The notes below the pieces were generated by a model that was not told the origin of the DNA, made no database searches, and saw nothing but the letters and a program-made list of their open reading frames with translations. The position numbers and the translations under genes were made by a program. From Planococcus sp. ISL-110 (lineage in GTDB: Bacteria; Bacillota; Bacilli; Bacillales_A; Planococcaceae), in NCBI RefSeq assembly GCF_018613575.1, contig NZ_JAGGPX010000018.1, positions 40,627 through 104,626 on the forward strand: DNA of 64,000 nt. Direction: 5' to 3'. This document shows positions 8,783 to 17,697 of the stretch, piece after piece. How positions within the stretch are numbered: position 1 is the stretch's first letter; every line of letters starts with the position of its first letter.

Positions 8783-9048
8783 GTTAGAAAGTTCTGTAGA
8801 AATTGTTTAAGTGGCTGGCACACAAACAATTTTTGCAGAGCTTTTTGCGTTTTATTAACTTTATGTAAGGTTTGCTAAATACCATTGACTCAGAGGAACG
8901 CGTTCGGTAAGGTTTAATATATAAATAGAAAAAATTGTAAATATAATAATTTAATATTAATAATTTGTAAAATTTGGTAGAAGAAAGTAAGAAAACAAGC
9001 AGTACAAACAGAAACACTTTTACAGAAAAAAAGGGGGATGACATTACG

Positions 9049-10230
9049 ATGGACAAAAGATTATGGAACAAATCAGTTAAAGCTCTATTATCAGTGGGGA
9101 TGGCTGCGAGCTTGTGGGTGCCTAGTTCACAAATGACGGTTCAAGCAGCTGCACCAGCAAGCGATCTTTTTATTTCGGAATACGTTGAAGGCAGCAGCTT
9201 AAACAAAGCACTCGAAATTTACAACGGGACAAGTGCTTCCATCGAGTTGAGCCCTTATTCAGTAGCGTTGTATGCAAATGGCAGCACATCAGCACAAAGT
9301 GAAATAGCCCTTTCCGGTACTGTTGCAAGCGGTGATACGGTAGTTCTTTATAATAGTGGCGCAGATTCGGCGATTCAGTACGAAGGAGATTTGCAAAACA
9401 ATAGTGTGATCAATTTTAACGGGGATGACGCATTGGTCTTGGAAAAAGACGGGACGCCAATTGACTCGATTGGCCAAGTGGGCACGCGTATTGAAAATGC
9501 GAAAGATGTCACGCTGGTCCGCAATCCGGATATCCGAGATGGCGACAACGTTGTGGATGACGCATTCGATCCTTCGGCTGAGTGGATTGTGTATCCCGCT
9601 GATACATTTGAGCACTTAGGGAACCACACGATGGATGGGTATGGGGAAACGCCAGTTCCTGCTCCTGCCCCATCTGCTTATTATGAAACAGCAGATGGTT
9701 TGCAGGGAACGGCGTTGAAAGCGGAACTCCATGAAATCATCGATGACCACCGCCAACTCAGTTATTCACAAGTATGGGACGCATTGAAAATAACGGACGA
9801 AGACCCGAACGATTTGAATAACGTGCTCTTATTGTATAGTGGGGAGTCGCGTTCAAAATCGTTGAACGGCGGCAATGTCGGCGATTGGAACCGCGAGCAC
9901 ACATGGGCGAAGTCTCATGGCAGTTTTGGCACAGCGATGGGAGCGGGAACGGATATCCACCATTTGCGCCCGACCGATGTACAAGTAAACGGGCTGCGCG
10001 GCAACCTGGACTTTGATTACGGCGGCGCTGCAGTGCGCGGCTGCGATGGCTGCTTGCGCACTGCGACTTCCTGGGAGCCACCGGATGAGGTAAAAGGCGA
10101 CGTCGCCCGCATGCTGTTTTACATGGCAGTCCGCTATGAGTCAGACGATGCGGTGGACTTGGAATTGAACGACCAGGTGAATAATGGGTCAACGCCTTAC
10201 CACGGCAAGATTTCCACTTTGCTGGAGTAG
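9049..10230 (+). CDS. Secreted lamin-tail/endonuclease I family nuclease, cut short by an in-frame TAG
   Basis: Residues 1-34 form a signal peptide (cleavage near VQA-A). About residues 38-175 form a lamin-tail domain (FISEYVEGSSLNKALEIYN is its usual opening). From about residue 200 comes an endonuclease I domain with WNREHTWAKSH and DIHHLRPTD, which carry the catalytic His residues. It should degrade extracellular DNA or RNA. TAG at 10228-10230 stops translation, yet the same frame continues to TAA at 10345-10347 with the family's usual ending (HEQDPVS, RNEKIEDIQGNRNPFIDYPE). The TAG most likely replaces a Trp TGG. About 39 conserved C-terminal residues are lost, so activity is doubtful. 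Start at ATG 9049 after AAGGGGG (spacing somewhat long). Confidence 0.85.
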   Translation: MDKRLWNKSVKALLSVGMAASLWVPSSQMTVQAAAPASDLFISEYVEGSSLNKALEIYNGTSASIELSPYSVALYANGSTSAQSEIALSGTVASGDTVVLYNSGADSAIQYEGDLQNNSVINFNGDDALVLEKDGTPIDSIGQVGTRIENAKDVTLVRNPDIRDGDNVVDDAFDPSAEWIVYPADTFEHLGNHTMDGYGETPVPAPAPSAYYETADGLQGTALKAELHEIIDDHRQLSYSQVWDALKITDEDPNDLNNVLLLYSGESRSKSLNGGNVGDWNREHTWAKSHGSFGTAMGAGTDIHHLRPTDVQVNGLRGNLDFDYGGAAVRGCDGCLRTATSWEPPDEVKGDVARMLFYMAVRYESDDAVDLELNDQVNNGSTPYHGKISTLLE

Positions 10231-10347
10231 CATGAGCAAGATCCTGTCAGCACTTGGGAACAACAGCGCAATGAAAAAATCGAAGATATCCAAGGCAACC
10301 GCAACCCGTTCATCGACTATCCAGAATGGGCCGCATCAATTTGGTAA
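10231..10347 (+). pseudogene. Detached C-terminus of the nuclease gene
   Basis: In-frame continuation of the nuclease after the TAG, 38 codons containing the family-conserved QGNRNPFIDYPEW segment, ending in TAA. It has no ribosome site or start of its own. Confidence 0.75.
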
Positions 10348-10430
10348 GTAGTTGTTTGCACTTTGTTGGCATGCTAAATTAATAGAACACAAAAATTCCC
10401 TGTTTTGCAATTTAAAACTATTCATTTACT

Positions 10431-10458
10431 AGTTTACGTGTGAGAGATTATCGGAAGT
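10431..10458 (+). repeat. dif-like site 1
   Basis: AGTTTACGTGT, 6-bp spacer GAGAGA, TTATCGGAAGT. Read against B. subtilis dif in the same orientation (AGTTTACATAA, spacer, TTCTAGGAAGT) both XerC/XerD arms agree closely. Same orientation as four further copies at 48.4-61.8 kb. Confidence 0.65.
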
Positions 10459-10484
10459 TTTGATATACGACTTAAAGAATTAAA

Positions 10485-10521
10485 AAAACCAGTGACCTTT
10501 TTTTAAGGTTACTGGTTTTTC
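10485..10521. terminator. Bidirectional terminator between the nuclease gene and pbuE
   Basis: AAAAACCAGTGACC pairs with GGTTACTGGTTTTT around a T-rich loop, with A-run and T-run on either side, between convergent genes. Confidence 0.85.
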
Positions 10522-10583
10522 TTGAATTCTGTGCAAAATAAAGCTTTAAATTAATGCGAGTTATCTTTTAAAGTGACATGGAT

Positions 10584-11798
10584 TCATTTCGTAGGGCGCC
10601 ATTTGTGTATCTTAATAATGTTCCGCTGGCTGCCAGTCTGTTTCGCTTTATGCTCTTTTACCGGACGTGTGATGGAAAATACCGCACAGCAAAGAGCAAG
10701 TAACACGATAGCAGAACCAACCCACGCTGTGCTTGAGACCGATCCGGTTTGGGTCAAAGTGATGCCGCCGATGGCAGAGCCTAAAGCAATGCCGATCTGC
10801 AAGGCAGAATTGTTGAAGCTTTGCTGGATATCTGATGTCGCCGGGTCTGTTTCAATCAGGTAGCTTTGCTGAGGCGGAGCGAGGCTCCAGCTCAGTGCTG
10901 CCCAGATGACCATTACTGGCAAGAAGACGATCAGTGAAAACGTCGTCAGCGGAAGCAGGAACAATACGGCTGCAAAAGCGGAAATGACGATGACAATGCT
11001 CCTTTTCGAACCGATCGAATCAGACATCGTGCCGCCGATTGCACCTCCGCTGACAGCCGCAATTCCGAACAGCAGGTAACAGACGCTGACCCAGAACGAG
11101 CTCAACTGCAAATTGGTTTCCAAAAACGGTGTGAAATAGGCATAGACGGTGTAATGGCCTGCGAGCATGAACATCGTCGCGAGATGGGCGGTCCCGATTT
11201 TGGCACTCGCCACGGCTTTTAACTGCTGCTTGAGCGGAACCGCTGCGCCTCCGGGGATCGGCTGGATGTAGAGCGCAATGAGTGCCATCGAGCCGAGGGA
11301 CAATGCGGCAATCCCGAGGAAGATGACGCGCCATCCGAATGCCTCTGAAATAAGAATGCCGAGCGGAACGCCGAGAACAAGCGATGAACTGATCCCCATA
11401 AAAATAAGGCCAATCGCTTTCGCGCGGTATGGCGGCTCGACGATTTTCGCGGCGATGGTCAAAGACAAGACAACGATAAGCGCCGTGCTCGCTGCCGTGA
11501 TGACGCGCGCAATCATCATCCACGTAAAGTCAGGACTGAAAAAAGTCATGATATTGCCGAGGAAAAAGACAGCCAAGGAAATCAAGTAGACCTTTTTCCG
11601 CTCGTATTTACTGGTTGCCACCAGCAACACAGGCCCTGCAATAGCATAAATCAATGCAAATAAGGTGATCAGCTGACCGGCTGAACTTAACGAGACGCCG
11701 AACTCCTCGGCGATTGTCGGCAGGATGCCGCCGACGATGAGTTCCACGAGTCCGACTGCGACTGTGGCCAATGCTAAAATGTAAACTTTCAAATTCAT
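10584..11798 (-). CDS. pbuE: Purine efflux pump PbuE (MFS)
   Basis: 404 residues, twelve hydrophobic segments, major facilitator fold. The N-terminus ([20 protein letters not shown]) and segments such as [36 protein letters not shown] and [14 protein letters not shown] are very close to my recollection of B. subtilis PbuE (YdhL), which exports adenine, hypoxanthine and related bases and base analogues. The start at ATG 11798 follows AAGGAAG. It is monocistronic, ends in a terminator shared with the nuclease gene, and is preceded by an adenine-type purine riboswitch, matching the B. subtilis arrangement. Confidence 0.92.
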   Translation of the reverse strand: MNLKVYILALATVAVGLVELIVGGILPTIAEEFGVSLSSAGQLITLFALIYAIAGPVLLVATSKYERKKVYLISLAVFFLGNIMTFFSPDFTWMMIARVITAASTALIVVLSLTIAAKIVEPPYRAKAIGLIFMGISSSLVLGVPLGILISEAFGWRVIFLGIAALSLGSMALIALYIQPIPGGAAVPLKQQLKAVASAKIGTAHLATMFMLAGHYTVYAYFTPFLETNLQLSSFWVSVCYLLFGIAAVSGGAIGGTMSDSIGSKRSIVIVISAFAAVLFLLPLTTFSLIVFLPVMVIWAALSWSLAPPQQSYLIETDPATSDIQQSFNNSALQIGIALGSAIGGITLTQTGSVSSTAWVGSAIVLLALCCAVFSITRPVKEHKAKQTGSQRNIIKIHKWRPTK

Positions 11799-11865
11799 GG
11801 GTTCGTACGCTTCCTTCCAAAATAGAGTAATATAAAAATGGCTTAAAGATCCCTGTCAGAAAATA

Positions 11866-11917
11866 CAAAAAAATCCTGATTACAAAAAACGAACGGATCG
11901 TTTTCTGTAATCAGGAT
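11866..11917 (-). terminator. Terminator of the pbuE riboswitch
   Basis: On the minus strand TCCTGATTACAG pairs with TTGTAATCAGGA and is followed by seven T. The left strand of this stem is also the 3' end of the aptamer (P3/P1 side), so ligand binding and termination are mutually exclusive: an ON switch. Confidence 0.88.
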
Positions 11918-11967
11918 TTTACGGTTCCTGGTAGAGACCCTTAAGCCATATTCTTAAGGTTATACAG
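11905..11967 (-). promoter_or_regulatory. Adenine-sensing purine riboswitch
   Basis: The minus strand reads CTGTATAACC, AATATGGC, GGGTCTCTACCAGGAACC, then AATCCTGATTACAG, the conserved purine aptamer with its two kissing loops. The specificity position in the J3-1 segment (GATTA rather than GACTA) is U, which in known members selects adenine over guanine. It sits in front of the purine exporter pbuE. Confidence 0.9.
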
Positions 11968-12090
11968 ACGCTTATAGATGGATATTTACTTTTAAAATCT
12001 TACTATAGACTAAGAATTTCTGCAAGGTCATTTGTAGTTTAGTTGGTAGGGCCTATTCTGCACGTCAAGCTTGTGTTTGCACACTAATAA

Positions 12091-12576
12091 TTAACTAACC
12101 CAAGTCATTTTTGCTTCTTTAGCTTTCCATTTATCATCTTGGTAATGTATTGTACCTTCTACTCCAAACGCCCCTGAACCTGAACGATACTTGGAACCCT
12201 CAAAAAAAATGTTGTTGTTGAATTTAAAATCAATGCTTTCTATGCTAAGCAGAACACCGTCCAAAGACATCGTATCAGGATTATATAATCCTTTTTCTTC
12301 CAATTGTGCGAAAGTAGCATCTATTACATCGACATTATATTTTTCCTTGAAGTAACGTAAAATTTCTTCTTTCCCACTATCGTCGAATTTTTCGAAGTTG
12401 CTCATATCAATAGCTATATACTCCATATCGCTGCTTAATGCTTCATCTTGTTCCATTATAGAGTCCAAGGCGACACTATATATTTCTTCTAAATGTTCCT
12501 TAGGCTCAACTCCAATAGTACAAGCAGAAAGTAATAACGACAGGATAAACAGGATACTTAAGTATTTAAACTTCAA
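12091..12576 (-). CDS. Putative lipoprotein, 161 aa
   Basis: The signal peptide LKFKYLSILFILSLLLSAC ends in a clear lipobox (L-S-A-C). I take TTG 12576 as start because AAAGGAAG lies 7 bases upstream; the 28 extra codons further upstream would put a second hydrophobic stretch in front of the signal and have no ribosome site. The mature part is acidic, with a region (GSGAFGVEGTIHYQDDKWKAKEAKMTWVS) that looks like a beta-rich C-terminal domain. Single gene; family not recognised. Confidence 0.75.
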   Translation of the reverse strand: MKFKYLSILFILSLLLSACTIGVEPKEHLEEIYSVALDSIMEQDEALSSDMEYIAIDMSNFEKFDDSGKEEILRYFKEKYNVDVIDATFAQLEEKGLYNPDTMSLDGVLLSIESIDFKFNNNIFFEGSKYRSGSGAFGVEGTIHYQDDKWKAKEAKMTWVS

Positions 12577-12974
12577 ATTTATCACTTCCTTTACTATATA
12601 GACGATATCATTGCCAATTCCGTTACAGAAAAGCAGAACAGATAACGAAAAACGAATCATCCTTAGAGGTGTTGATTTCTCCGGCAGGTTTATGCTTTTT
12701 TATGTAGGCATGAGTTTTTTTGCTTTATTCGATTTGAATTGACTTTCATATATGAAAAAACAATTGTTCGTTTAAATAAATTCTCAACACTCTCTTTAAA
12801 GCCATAGGAACTGTTGGTCAGATCAGTTTCAAATAACAAGGATGTCTAAGCTGCTAATAAAATATCATCAAATTACATGACAAAAAATTAATGATAAATC
12901 GCGAAAAGGCATTTTTAGAATAGGCGCTATATGCTATTATATGTAAGATATTCCAAATTGAGAAGGAGTAAATG

Positions 12975-14261
12975 ATGAACAACAACACTATTCAATCAAA
13001 TAGTGAAACCGTTTATTTTGTGATCAGCCTGTTTTTCAGCATTCTTATTTATGCAGCGGCAGTTGTATCGATCTTCGGCATCGCTATCGCCCTAACCATC
13101 TTTGTGATTCTGCTGTTTGCAAATGCCATCATGCTCGGTTCGATCCGCGGCAATGGAATCCGGATCCACGAACGGCAGTTTCCGGATGTCTATGAACGCG
13201 TACAGACCTTAGCAAAACAAATGGAACTCAAGAAAGTGCCGGATGTTTTTGTCATCCAATCCGAAGGGGCGCTGAATGCTTTTGCTACCCGTTTTTTCGG
13301 CCGCGACATGGTCGTTTTGTATTCCGAGGTGTTTGAACTGGCGCGCGAGCAGGGACAGGAAGAGTTGGACTTTATCATTGCCCACGAACTGGCTCATGTG
13401 AAACGCCGCCACATTTGGAAAAATCTCTTGATCTTGCCGGCTGGGTTTATTCCTTTCCTCAGCGAAGCATACAGCCGGTCATGTGAATATACATGCGACC
13501 GTCACGCCGCTTTCACCATCCGAAATGCGGCAGCGGCGAAACGGGCATTGACACTTCTTGGAATCGGCAAGAAGACATATTTGGAAGTGAACGAGGATGC
13601 ATACCGTGAACAGATTGCGACAGAATCGAATGCTGTTGTCTGGTTGAGCGAAGTGTTGTCCACACATCCACGTCTGCCAAAACGGATACAAGCCATTGAT
13701 CAATTCGACAACAGCGAGACGAAGTTCTATGAGCCGGACCATGGCAAAATTGTTTTGGGTGCCACGTTGATGGTGGGTGTGTTGGGTGCTGCTTATTTCC
13801 TGACAATTGCGCTGTTTGCCGGAGGCGCATTTGCTTTTTCGCAGATTGTTCCGGAGTTAGATGCTGCAATCGATGCTAGTTTTGAGATTGAAGGGGAGAC
13901 CTCGTTGATGGCAGCTGCTTCTATGGGCGAACTGTCAGCAGTTGAAGAGTCTATCGCAAACGGAGAAGATATCCATGCCAAGGATTCTGAAGGTGCAGAC
14001 GCCTTGATGTACGCCGCTTATTACGGCGAACTGGCTGTCATGTCATCTCTGCTGGATGCTGGTGCTGACGTTAATACCGCAGATAACTATTCGACCGTTT
14101 TAGCATCAGCCATAATGTATGGAGAGTATGAAAGTGCCTTGCTGCTGGTGGAAAACGGAGCGGATCCTGCTTTGGAGGGACCGGACGGTTTGAGTGCCAT
14201 GGATCACATGGGCGCTGAGAGCAGAGCAGATTTTTTAGAGCTGCTGGAAGATGAATTATAG
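12975..14261 (+). CDS. M48-family metalloprotease with C-terminal ankyrin repeats
   Basis: 428 residues. Two N-terminal membrane helices (about residues 12-55) are followed by a zinc peptidase domain with HELAH at about residues 137-141 (in AHELAHVKRRH) and the downstream Glu ligand in SRSCEYTCDRHA (about residue 170), as in HtpX-like M48 peptidases. A further membrane helix (about 255-285) precedes about 130 residues with at least two ankyrin-type repeats (EGADALMYAAYYGELAVMSSLLDAGADVN and the following unit). The active site should face the cytoplasm and the ankyrins may present partners or substrates. ATG 12975 has better spacing to GAAGGAG than ATG 12972. Monocistronic. Confidence 0.88.
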   Translation: MNNNTIQSNSETVYFVISLFFSILIYAAAVVSIFGIAIALTIFVILLFANAIMLGSIRGNGIRIHERQFPDVYERVQTLAKQMELKKVPDVFVIQSEGALNAFATRFFGRDMVVLYSEVFELAREQGQEELDFIIAHELAHVKRRHIWKNLLILPAGFIPFLSEAYSRSCEYTCDRHAAFTIRNAAAAKRALTLLGIGKKTYLEVNEDAYREQIATESNAVVWLSEVLSTHPRLPKRIQAIDQFDNSETKFYEPDHGKIVLGATLMVGVLGAAYFLTIALFAGGAFAFSQIVPELDAAIDASFEIEGETSLMAAASMGELSAVEESIANGEDIHAKDSEGADALMYAAYYGELAVMSSLLDAGADVNTADNYSTVLASAIMYGEYESALLLVENGADPALEGPDGLSAMDHMGAESRADFLELLEDEL

Positions 14262-14280
14262 CAGCCATTTATAATTACTA

Positions 14281-14318
14281 AAAAAGCGTCGATCTCTCTT
14301 GAGGTCGACGCTCTTTTT
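14281..14318. terminator. Bidirectional terminator
   Basis: AAAAAGCGTCGA and TCGACGCTCTTTTT form a stem with an interrupted 12-base loop, between the convergent protease and GntR regulator genes. Confidence 0.85.
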
Positions 14319-14355
14319 ATCTCAAAAAGATCTATGAACGCATCCAAATCAATTC

Positions 14356-15057
14356 CTAAAGAGCTTTGTGCAGCTCCAAGCGAATCCGGGAAATGTGCTT
14401 GTACATCAGCTGCTTTGCCAAATCACTGTTGCCGTTTGCAATAGCGAGGTAAATCTCCTCGTGTTCCTTAAGGGTATCCTGGTGGCGGTCCTTATCGGTA
14501 AAGCGTTGTCTGCGGGTCGCCCGGATATTTTCTTCCATCCGTTTGGCGAGCGTTTCCATCAAATCGATCAACAATTGGTTTTTCGTAGCATAGGCTACCT
14601 GCAGGTGGAAATCCAAGTCTGCCTGTACGCCCATTTCCGGATCATCTATCGCTTTGGCCATTTGCGACAGCACGTGTTTTATGGCTTCCAGATTTTCAGC
14701 AGTGGCCCGCTGTGCTGCGAGAGAAGCGGCTTCGACTTCGAACGCTCTGCGCAGTTCGAGCATTTCGTCGATCAATTGGGTTTGTGTTTCGTCTATGTGA
14801 GTGCGGAGCTCATTGCCGAGCGCATCCCGTTTGGACGCAGCCAGATAGCTTCCGCCGCCTTGCCGTATTTCTAAAACCCCTTTGCTTTCCAAGCCTTTCA
14901 GTGCTTCTCTAACCGAATTCCGGCTGACACCGAACAAGCTGGCCAGATCACGTTCAGAAGGGAGCCGGTCACCCGGTTGCAGATCTTTTTCCAGGCAGAG
15001 CATGTTAATCTGTTCCACAATCAATTCATAGGTCCGTTTTTTCGGATTCAACAACAT
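14356..15057 (-). CDS. GntR-family (FadR subfamily) transcriptional regulator
   Basis: 233 residues. The N-terminal winged helix (LQPGDRLPSERDLASLFGVSRNSVREALKGLESKGVLEIRQGGGSYL) is typical of GntR. The C-terminal all-helical FCD domain has the metal/ligand-binding pattern of FadR/LldR/PdhR (the Asp and His in ADLDFHLQVAYATKN; a later KEHEEIYLAIANGN). Such regulators sense lactate, glycolate, pyruvate or similar acids. It is divergent from a GlcD-type oxidase plus transporter, and a palindrome AATTGGT-AGG-ACCAATT of the PdhR/LldR type lies in the shared promoter region, so it most likely represses that operon in the absence of the substrate. Confidence 0.88.
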   Translation of the reverse strand: MLLNPKKRTYELIVEQINMLCLEKDLQPGDRLPSERDLASLFGVSRNSVREALKGLESKGVLEIRQGGGSYLAASKRDALGNELRTHIDETQTQLIDEMLELRRAFEVEAASLAAQRATAENLEAIKHVLSQMAKAIDDPEMGVQADLDFHLQVAYATKNQLLIDLMETLAKRMEENIRATRRQRFTDKDRHQDTLKEHEEIYLAIANGNSDLAKQLMYKHISRIRLELHKAL

Positions 15058-15138
15058 AGATCTCTCTCCCTGCCCGCTTGGTTTTTGACGCTTTTCTTTA
15101 TCATACCGAAAAAAATGGGAAATGTCTGAAAATACACG

Positions 15139-15189
15139 TTGTGCTTTTCAGATTATTATGTATAATTGGGTTAATTGGTAGGACCAATT
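15139..15189 (+). promoter_or_regulatory. Promoter and GntR operator of the glcD-type operon
   Basis: -35 TTGTGC (15139-15144), 16-bp spacer, -10 TATAAT (15161-15166). A perfect dyad AATTGGT-AGG-ACCAATT (15173-15189) covers the expected transcription start. The TTGGT..ACCAA core matches the PdhR/LldR operator type, so binding by the adjacent regulator is expected. Confidence 0.7.
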
Positions 15190-15250
15190 TTCAGAAAAGA
15201 TGATTATGTTTTATTAGGATAATGAAAAACAGAAGAGGAGCGATCAAATC

Positions 15251-16654
15251 ATGGCAAACAAGAGTCTAGAAACCATTCTTCAAAGCTTGTATGAACATTT
15301 GAAAGAAGACCAGATCAGTGTCAACGAAACAATCAAGGAATTGCATGGCCAAGATGAATCGTATCATAAGATGGAATTGCCTGATATCGTAGTTTTTCCG
15401 GAAACGACCGAGCAGGTGTCAGCCGTTATGAAAATCTCCACGCAATACCAGGTTCCCGTCATTCCGTTCGGGCTCGGCTCTAGTTTAGAGGGCCATGTCA
15501 TTCCGCAAAGCGGTGGCATCACAATCGATTTTTCATTGATGAACAAGGTGTTGAAGGTTTATGAAGAAGATTTTCTGGTGACAGTACAGCCGGGTGTGAC
15601 ACGTACCCAGTTGAATAAGGAACTGAAAAAGCACGGCTTGTTTTTCACCGTAGATCCGGGAGCGGATGCGACACTTGGTGGAATGGCTGCGACCAACGCC
15701 AGCGGCACCACTTCCGTGAAATACGGCGTTATGCGCGACCAAGTGCGTGATTTGGAAGTGGTCACGGCTGATGGAACCGTGATCCACACCGGAAACAAGG
15801 CCGCCAAATCCTCATCGGGCCTTCATTTGAATGGCTTGTTTGTCGGTTCAGAAGGAACGCTCGGCTGCTTTACCGAAATGACGCTGCGTGTTTATGGCAT
15901 CCCTGAATTTATCACAGCCGCCCGCGCGTCGTTTGCGACGGTCAAAGACGCCGTAGAAGCGGTCGTCTCCATTTTGCAGGCAGGCATTCCGATTGCCCGC
16001 GTTGAACTGGTCGACGAGCAATCGATGAAGCAAGTCAATAAATACAATGATACTGCTTACGCAGAAAAGCCAACGCTGTTTTTGGAGTTTCACGGTAATG
16101 AAGCCGGCTTGCAGCAGGATGTGGAATTCATGCAGGAAATTGTCCAAGGGCATGCATGCGAGGAAGTAGCATTTGAAACGGACACTGCAGCACGCAACCG
16201 GCTATGGGAAGCACGCCATACCTTGGCATATGCTTATATCCACGGCTATCCCGGCAAAAAAATGATGGTGACGGATGTTTGCCTGCCGATTTCTGAACTG
16301 GCAGGAGCTGTCGGCCATGCACGGGAAAACCTGGAGGCACTCGACTTGCCGGGCGGCATTGTCGGACACGTCGGAGACGGCAACTTCCATGCACTCATCA
16401 TGATGGACATGAACAACCCGGAAGAAGTTTCACGAGCACAGGAATTCAATGAACGCATCGTGCTGTATGCACTCGAACGGGGCGGCACATCTACAGGCGA
16501 ACACGGTGTCGGCATCGGCAAGCAGAAATACCAGCAACAAGAACACGGTGCCGCACTGGCAGTCATGGAAAAAATCAAAGCGGCGCTGGACCCTGATAAT
16601 TTATTGAATCCCGGCAAAAACATCAAAGTGGAAAAGAAAGAGGAGAACCAATGA
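15251..16654 (+). CDS. glcD: FAD-binding oxidase, glycolate oxidase subunit GlcD / D-lactate dehydrogenase family
   Basis: 467 residues. The PCMH-type FAD domain shows PVIPFGLGSSLEGHVIPQSGGITIDF and DPGADATLGGMAATNASGTTSVKYG (about residues 75-160). The C-terminal cap has VGHVGDGNFHALI and the terminal GEHGVGIGK...DPDNLLNPGKN, the conserved substrate/FAD end of the family. It oxidises a 2-hydroxy acid (D-lactate or glycolate) to the 2-oxo acid. No GlcE/GlcF subunits follow, which favours a single-subunit enzyme. It is first in a two-gene operon with a BASS transporter (stop and start overlap by 4 bases) and has an adjacent GntR regulator. Exact substrate is inference. Confidence 0.88.
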   Translation: MANKSLETILQSLYEHLKEDQISVNETIKELHGQDESYHKMELPDIVVFPETTEQVSAVMKISTQYQVPVIPFGLGSSLEGHVIPQSGGITIDFSLMNKVLKVYEEDFLVTVQPGVTRTQLNKELKKHGLFFTVDPGADATLGGMAATNASGTTSVKYGVMRDQVRDLEVVTADGTVIHTGNKAAKSSSGLHLNGLFVGSEGTLGCFTEMTLRVYGIPEFITAARASFATVKDAVEAVVSILQAGIPIARVELVDEQSMKQVNKYNDTAYAEKPTLFLEFHGNEAGLQQDVEFMQEIVQGHACEEVAFETDTAARNRLWEARHTLAYAYIHGYPGKKMMVTDVCLPISELAGAVGHARENLEALDLPGGIVGHVGDGNFHALIMMDMNNPEEVSRAQEFNERIVLYALERGGTSTGEHGVGIGKQKYQQQEHGAALAVMEKIKAALDPDNLLNPGKNIKVEKKEENQ

Positions 16655-17634
16655 AAACACTGCAGGCATTAAGTGCGTTCGCTGGAAAATACTTTGCGGT
16701 TTGGGTCATCCTAGCCGCATTGCTGGCTTTTTTCTTGCCTGAAGCATTTATCGGGTTTGGTGCATATATTACGATTCTTCTCGGTGTCGTCATGTTCGGA
16801 ATGGGCTTGACGCTCAAGCCTGTGGATTTCAAAATCATCTTTAAGAGTCCACTTCCGGTTGTCATCGGCGTTGCGGCGCAGTTTTTGGTCATGCCGTTTG
16901 CCGCATTTGGCATCGCTTATTTGTTGAAGCTGCCACCTGAACTGGCAGCGGGCCTTGTGCTCCTGGGCTGCGTTCCAGGAGGCACAGCCTCAAATGTCAT
17001 GGTCTATCTTGCAAAAGGAAACCTAGCGTTGTCTGTTGCGATGACGTCGTTATCGACCTTGATGGCACCAATCATGACGCCGCTTTTGTTACTGCTGCTG
17101 GCGGGCCAATGGCTTCCGGTAAATCCGCTGTCAATGTTCCTGTCCATTATTCAAGTGATCATCATTCCGATTACACTTGGCATTCTGGTGCAGCGTTTCT
17201 TCCCGAAAGCGGTCGCTAAAAGCATTTCAGTTGTGCCGCTCATTTCTGTTGCTGCCATTTTGATCATTGTTTCAGCAGTCACAGCTGCCAATGCCCAAAA
17301 TGTCATCAGTTCAGGATTCATCGTATTCTTCGCCGTGTTTTTGCATAATGGCTTTGGCTTAGTGCTTGGTTATTTGACGGCTATGGCGATGGGGCTCAAT
17401 GAAACCGACCGCCGTGCCATTTCGCTCGAAGTAGGCATGCAGAATTCTGGGTTGGGTGTTGCATTAGCAACTGCCCATTTCAGCCCGCTTGCCGCATTAC
17501 CGAGTGTCTGGGGAGCCATTTGGCATAATATTTCCGGACCAATCCTCGCGACAATCTGGTCGAAAAAGCCATCGGTTAAGAGCAAAGAAACTAAGATGGA
17601 ACGAGCTTCTGAAGTGAAACCTTGGAAAGCTTAA
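16651..17634 (+). CDS. Bile acid:sodium symporter (BASS) family transporter
   Basis: 327 residues with about ten membrane segments. LGCVPGGTASNVMVYLAKGNLALSVAMTSLSTL is the BASS signature around the sodium sites, and EVGMQNSGLGVALATAHF is the second crossover motif. Bacterial members carry organic acids such as pantoate, pyruvate or 2-oxo acids as well as bile acids. The ATG overlaps the oxidase stop codon, so the two are translated together; the likely cargo is the 2-hydroxy acid used by the oxidase or its 2-oxo product. Confidence 0.87.
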   Translation: MKTLQALSAFAGKYFAVWVILAALLAFFLPEAFIGFGAYITILLGVVMFGMGLTLKPVDFKIIFKSPLPVVIGVAAQFLVMPFAAFGIAYLLKLPPELAAGLVLLGCVPGGTASNVMVYLAKGNLALSVAMTSLSTLMAPIMTPLLLLLLAGQWLPVNPLSMFLSIIQVIIIPITLGILVQRFFPKAVAKSISVVPLISVAAILIIVSAVTAANAQNVISSGFIVFFAVFLHNGFGLVLGYLTAMAMGLNETDRRAISLEVGMQNSGLGVALATAHFSPLAALPSVWGAIWHNISGPILATIWSKKPSVKSKETKMERASEVKPWKA

Positions 17635-17697
17635 GTTAAATTAAATGAACCATTTTCAAATATATGAGGTGAAGGTGAGAACCATCACTTCAACCAT

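Noticed and set aside
10620-10863. Plus-strand frame opposite pbuE
   Set aside because: Shadow of the transporter; lies across the conserved C-terminal part of pbuE.
15704-15731. ACTTCCGTGAA with CGTTATGCG inside the oxidase gene
   Set aside because: Weak resemblance to dif within conserved coding sequence; expected by chance.
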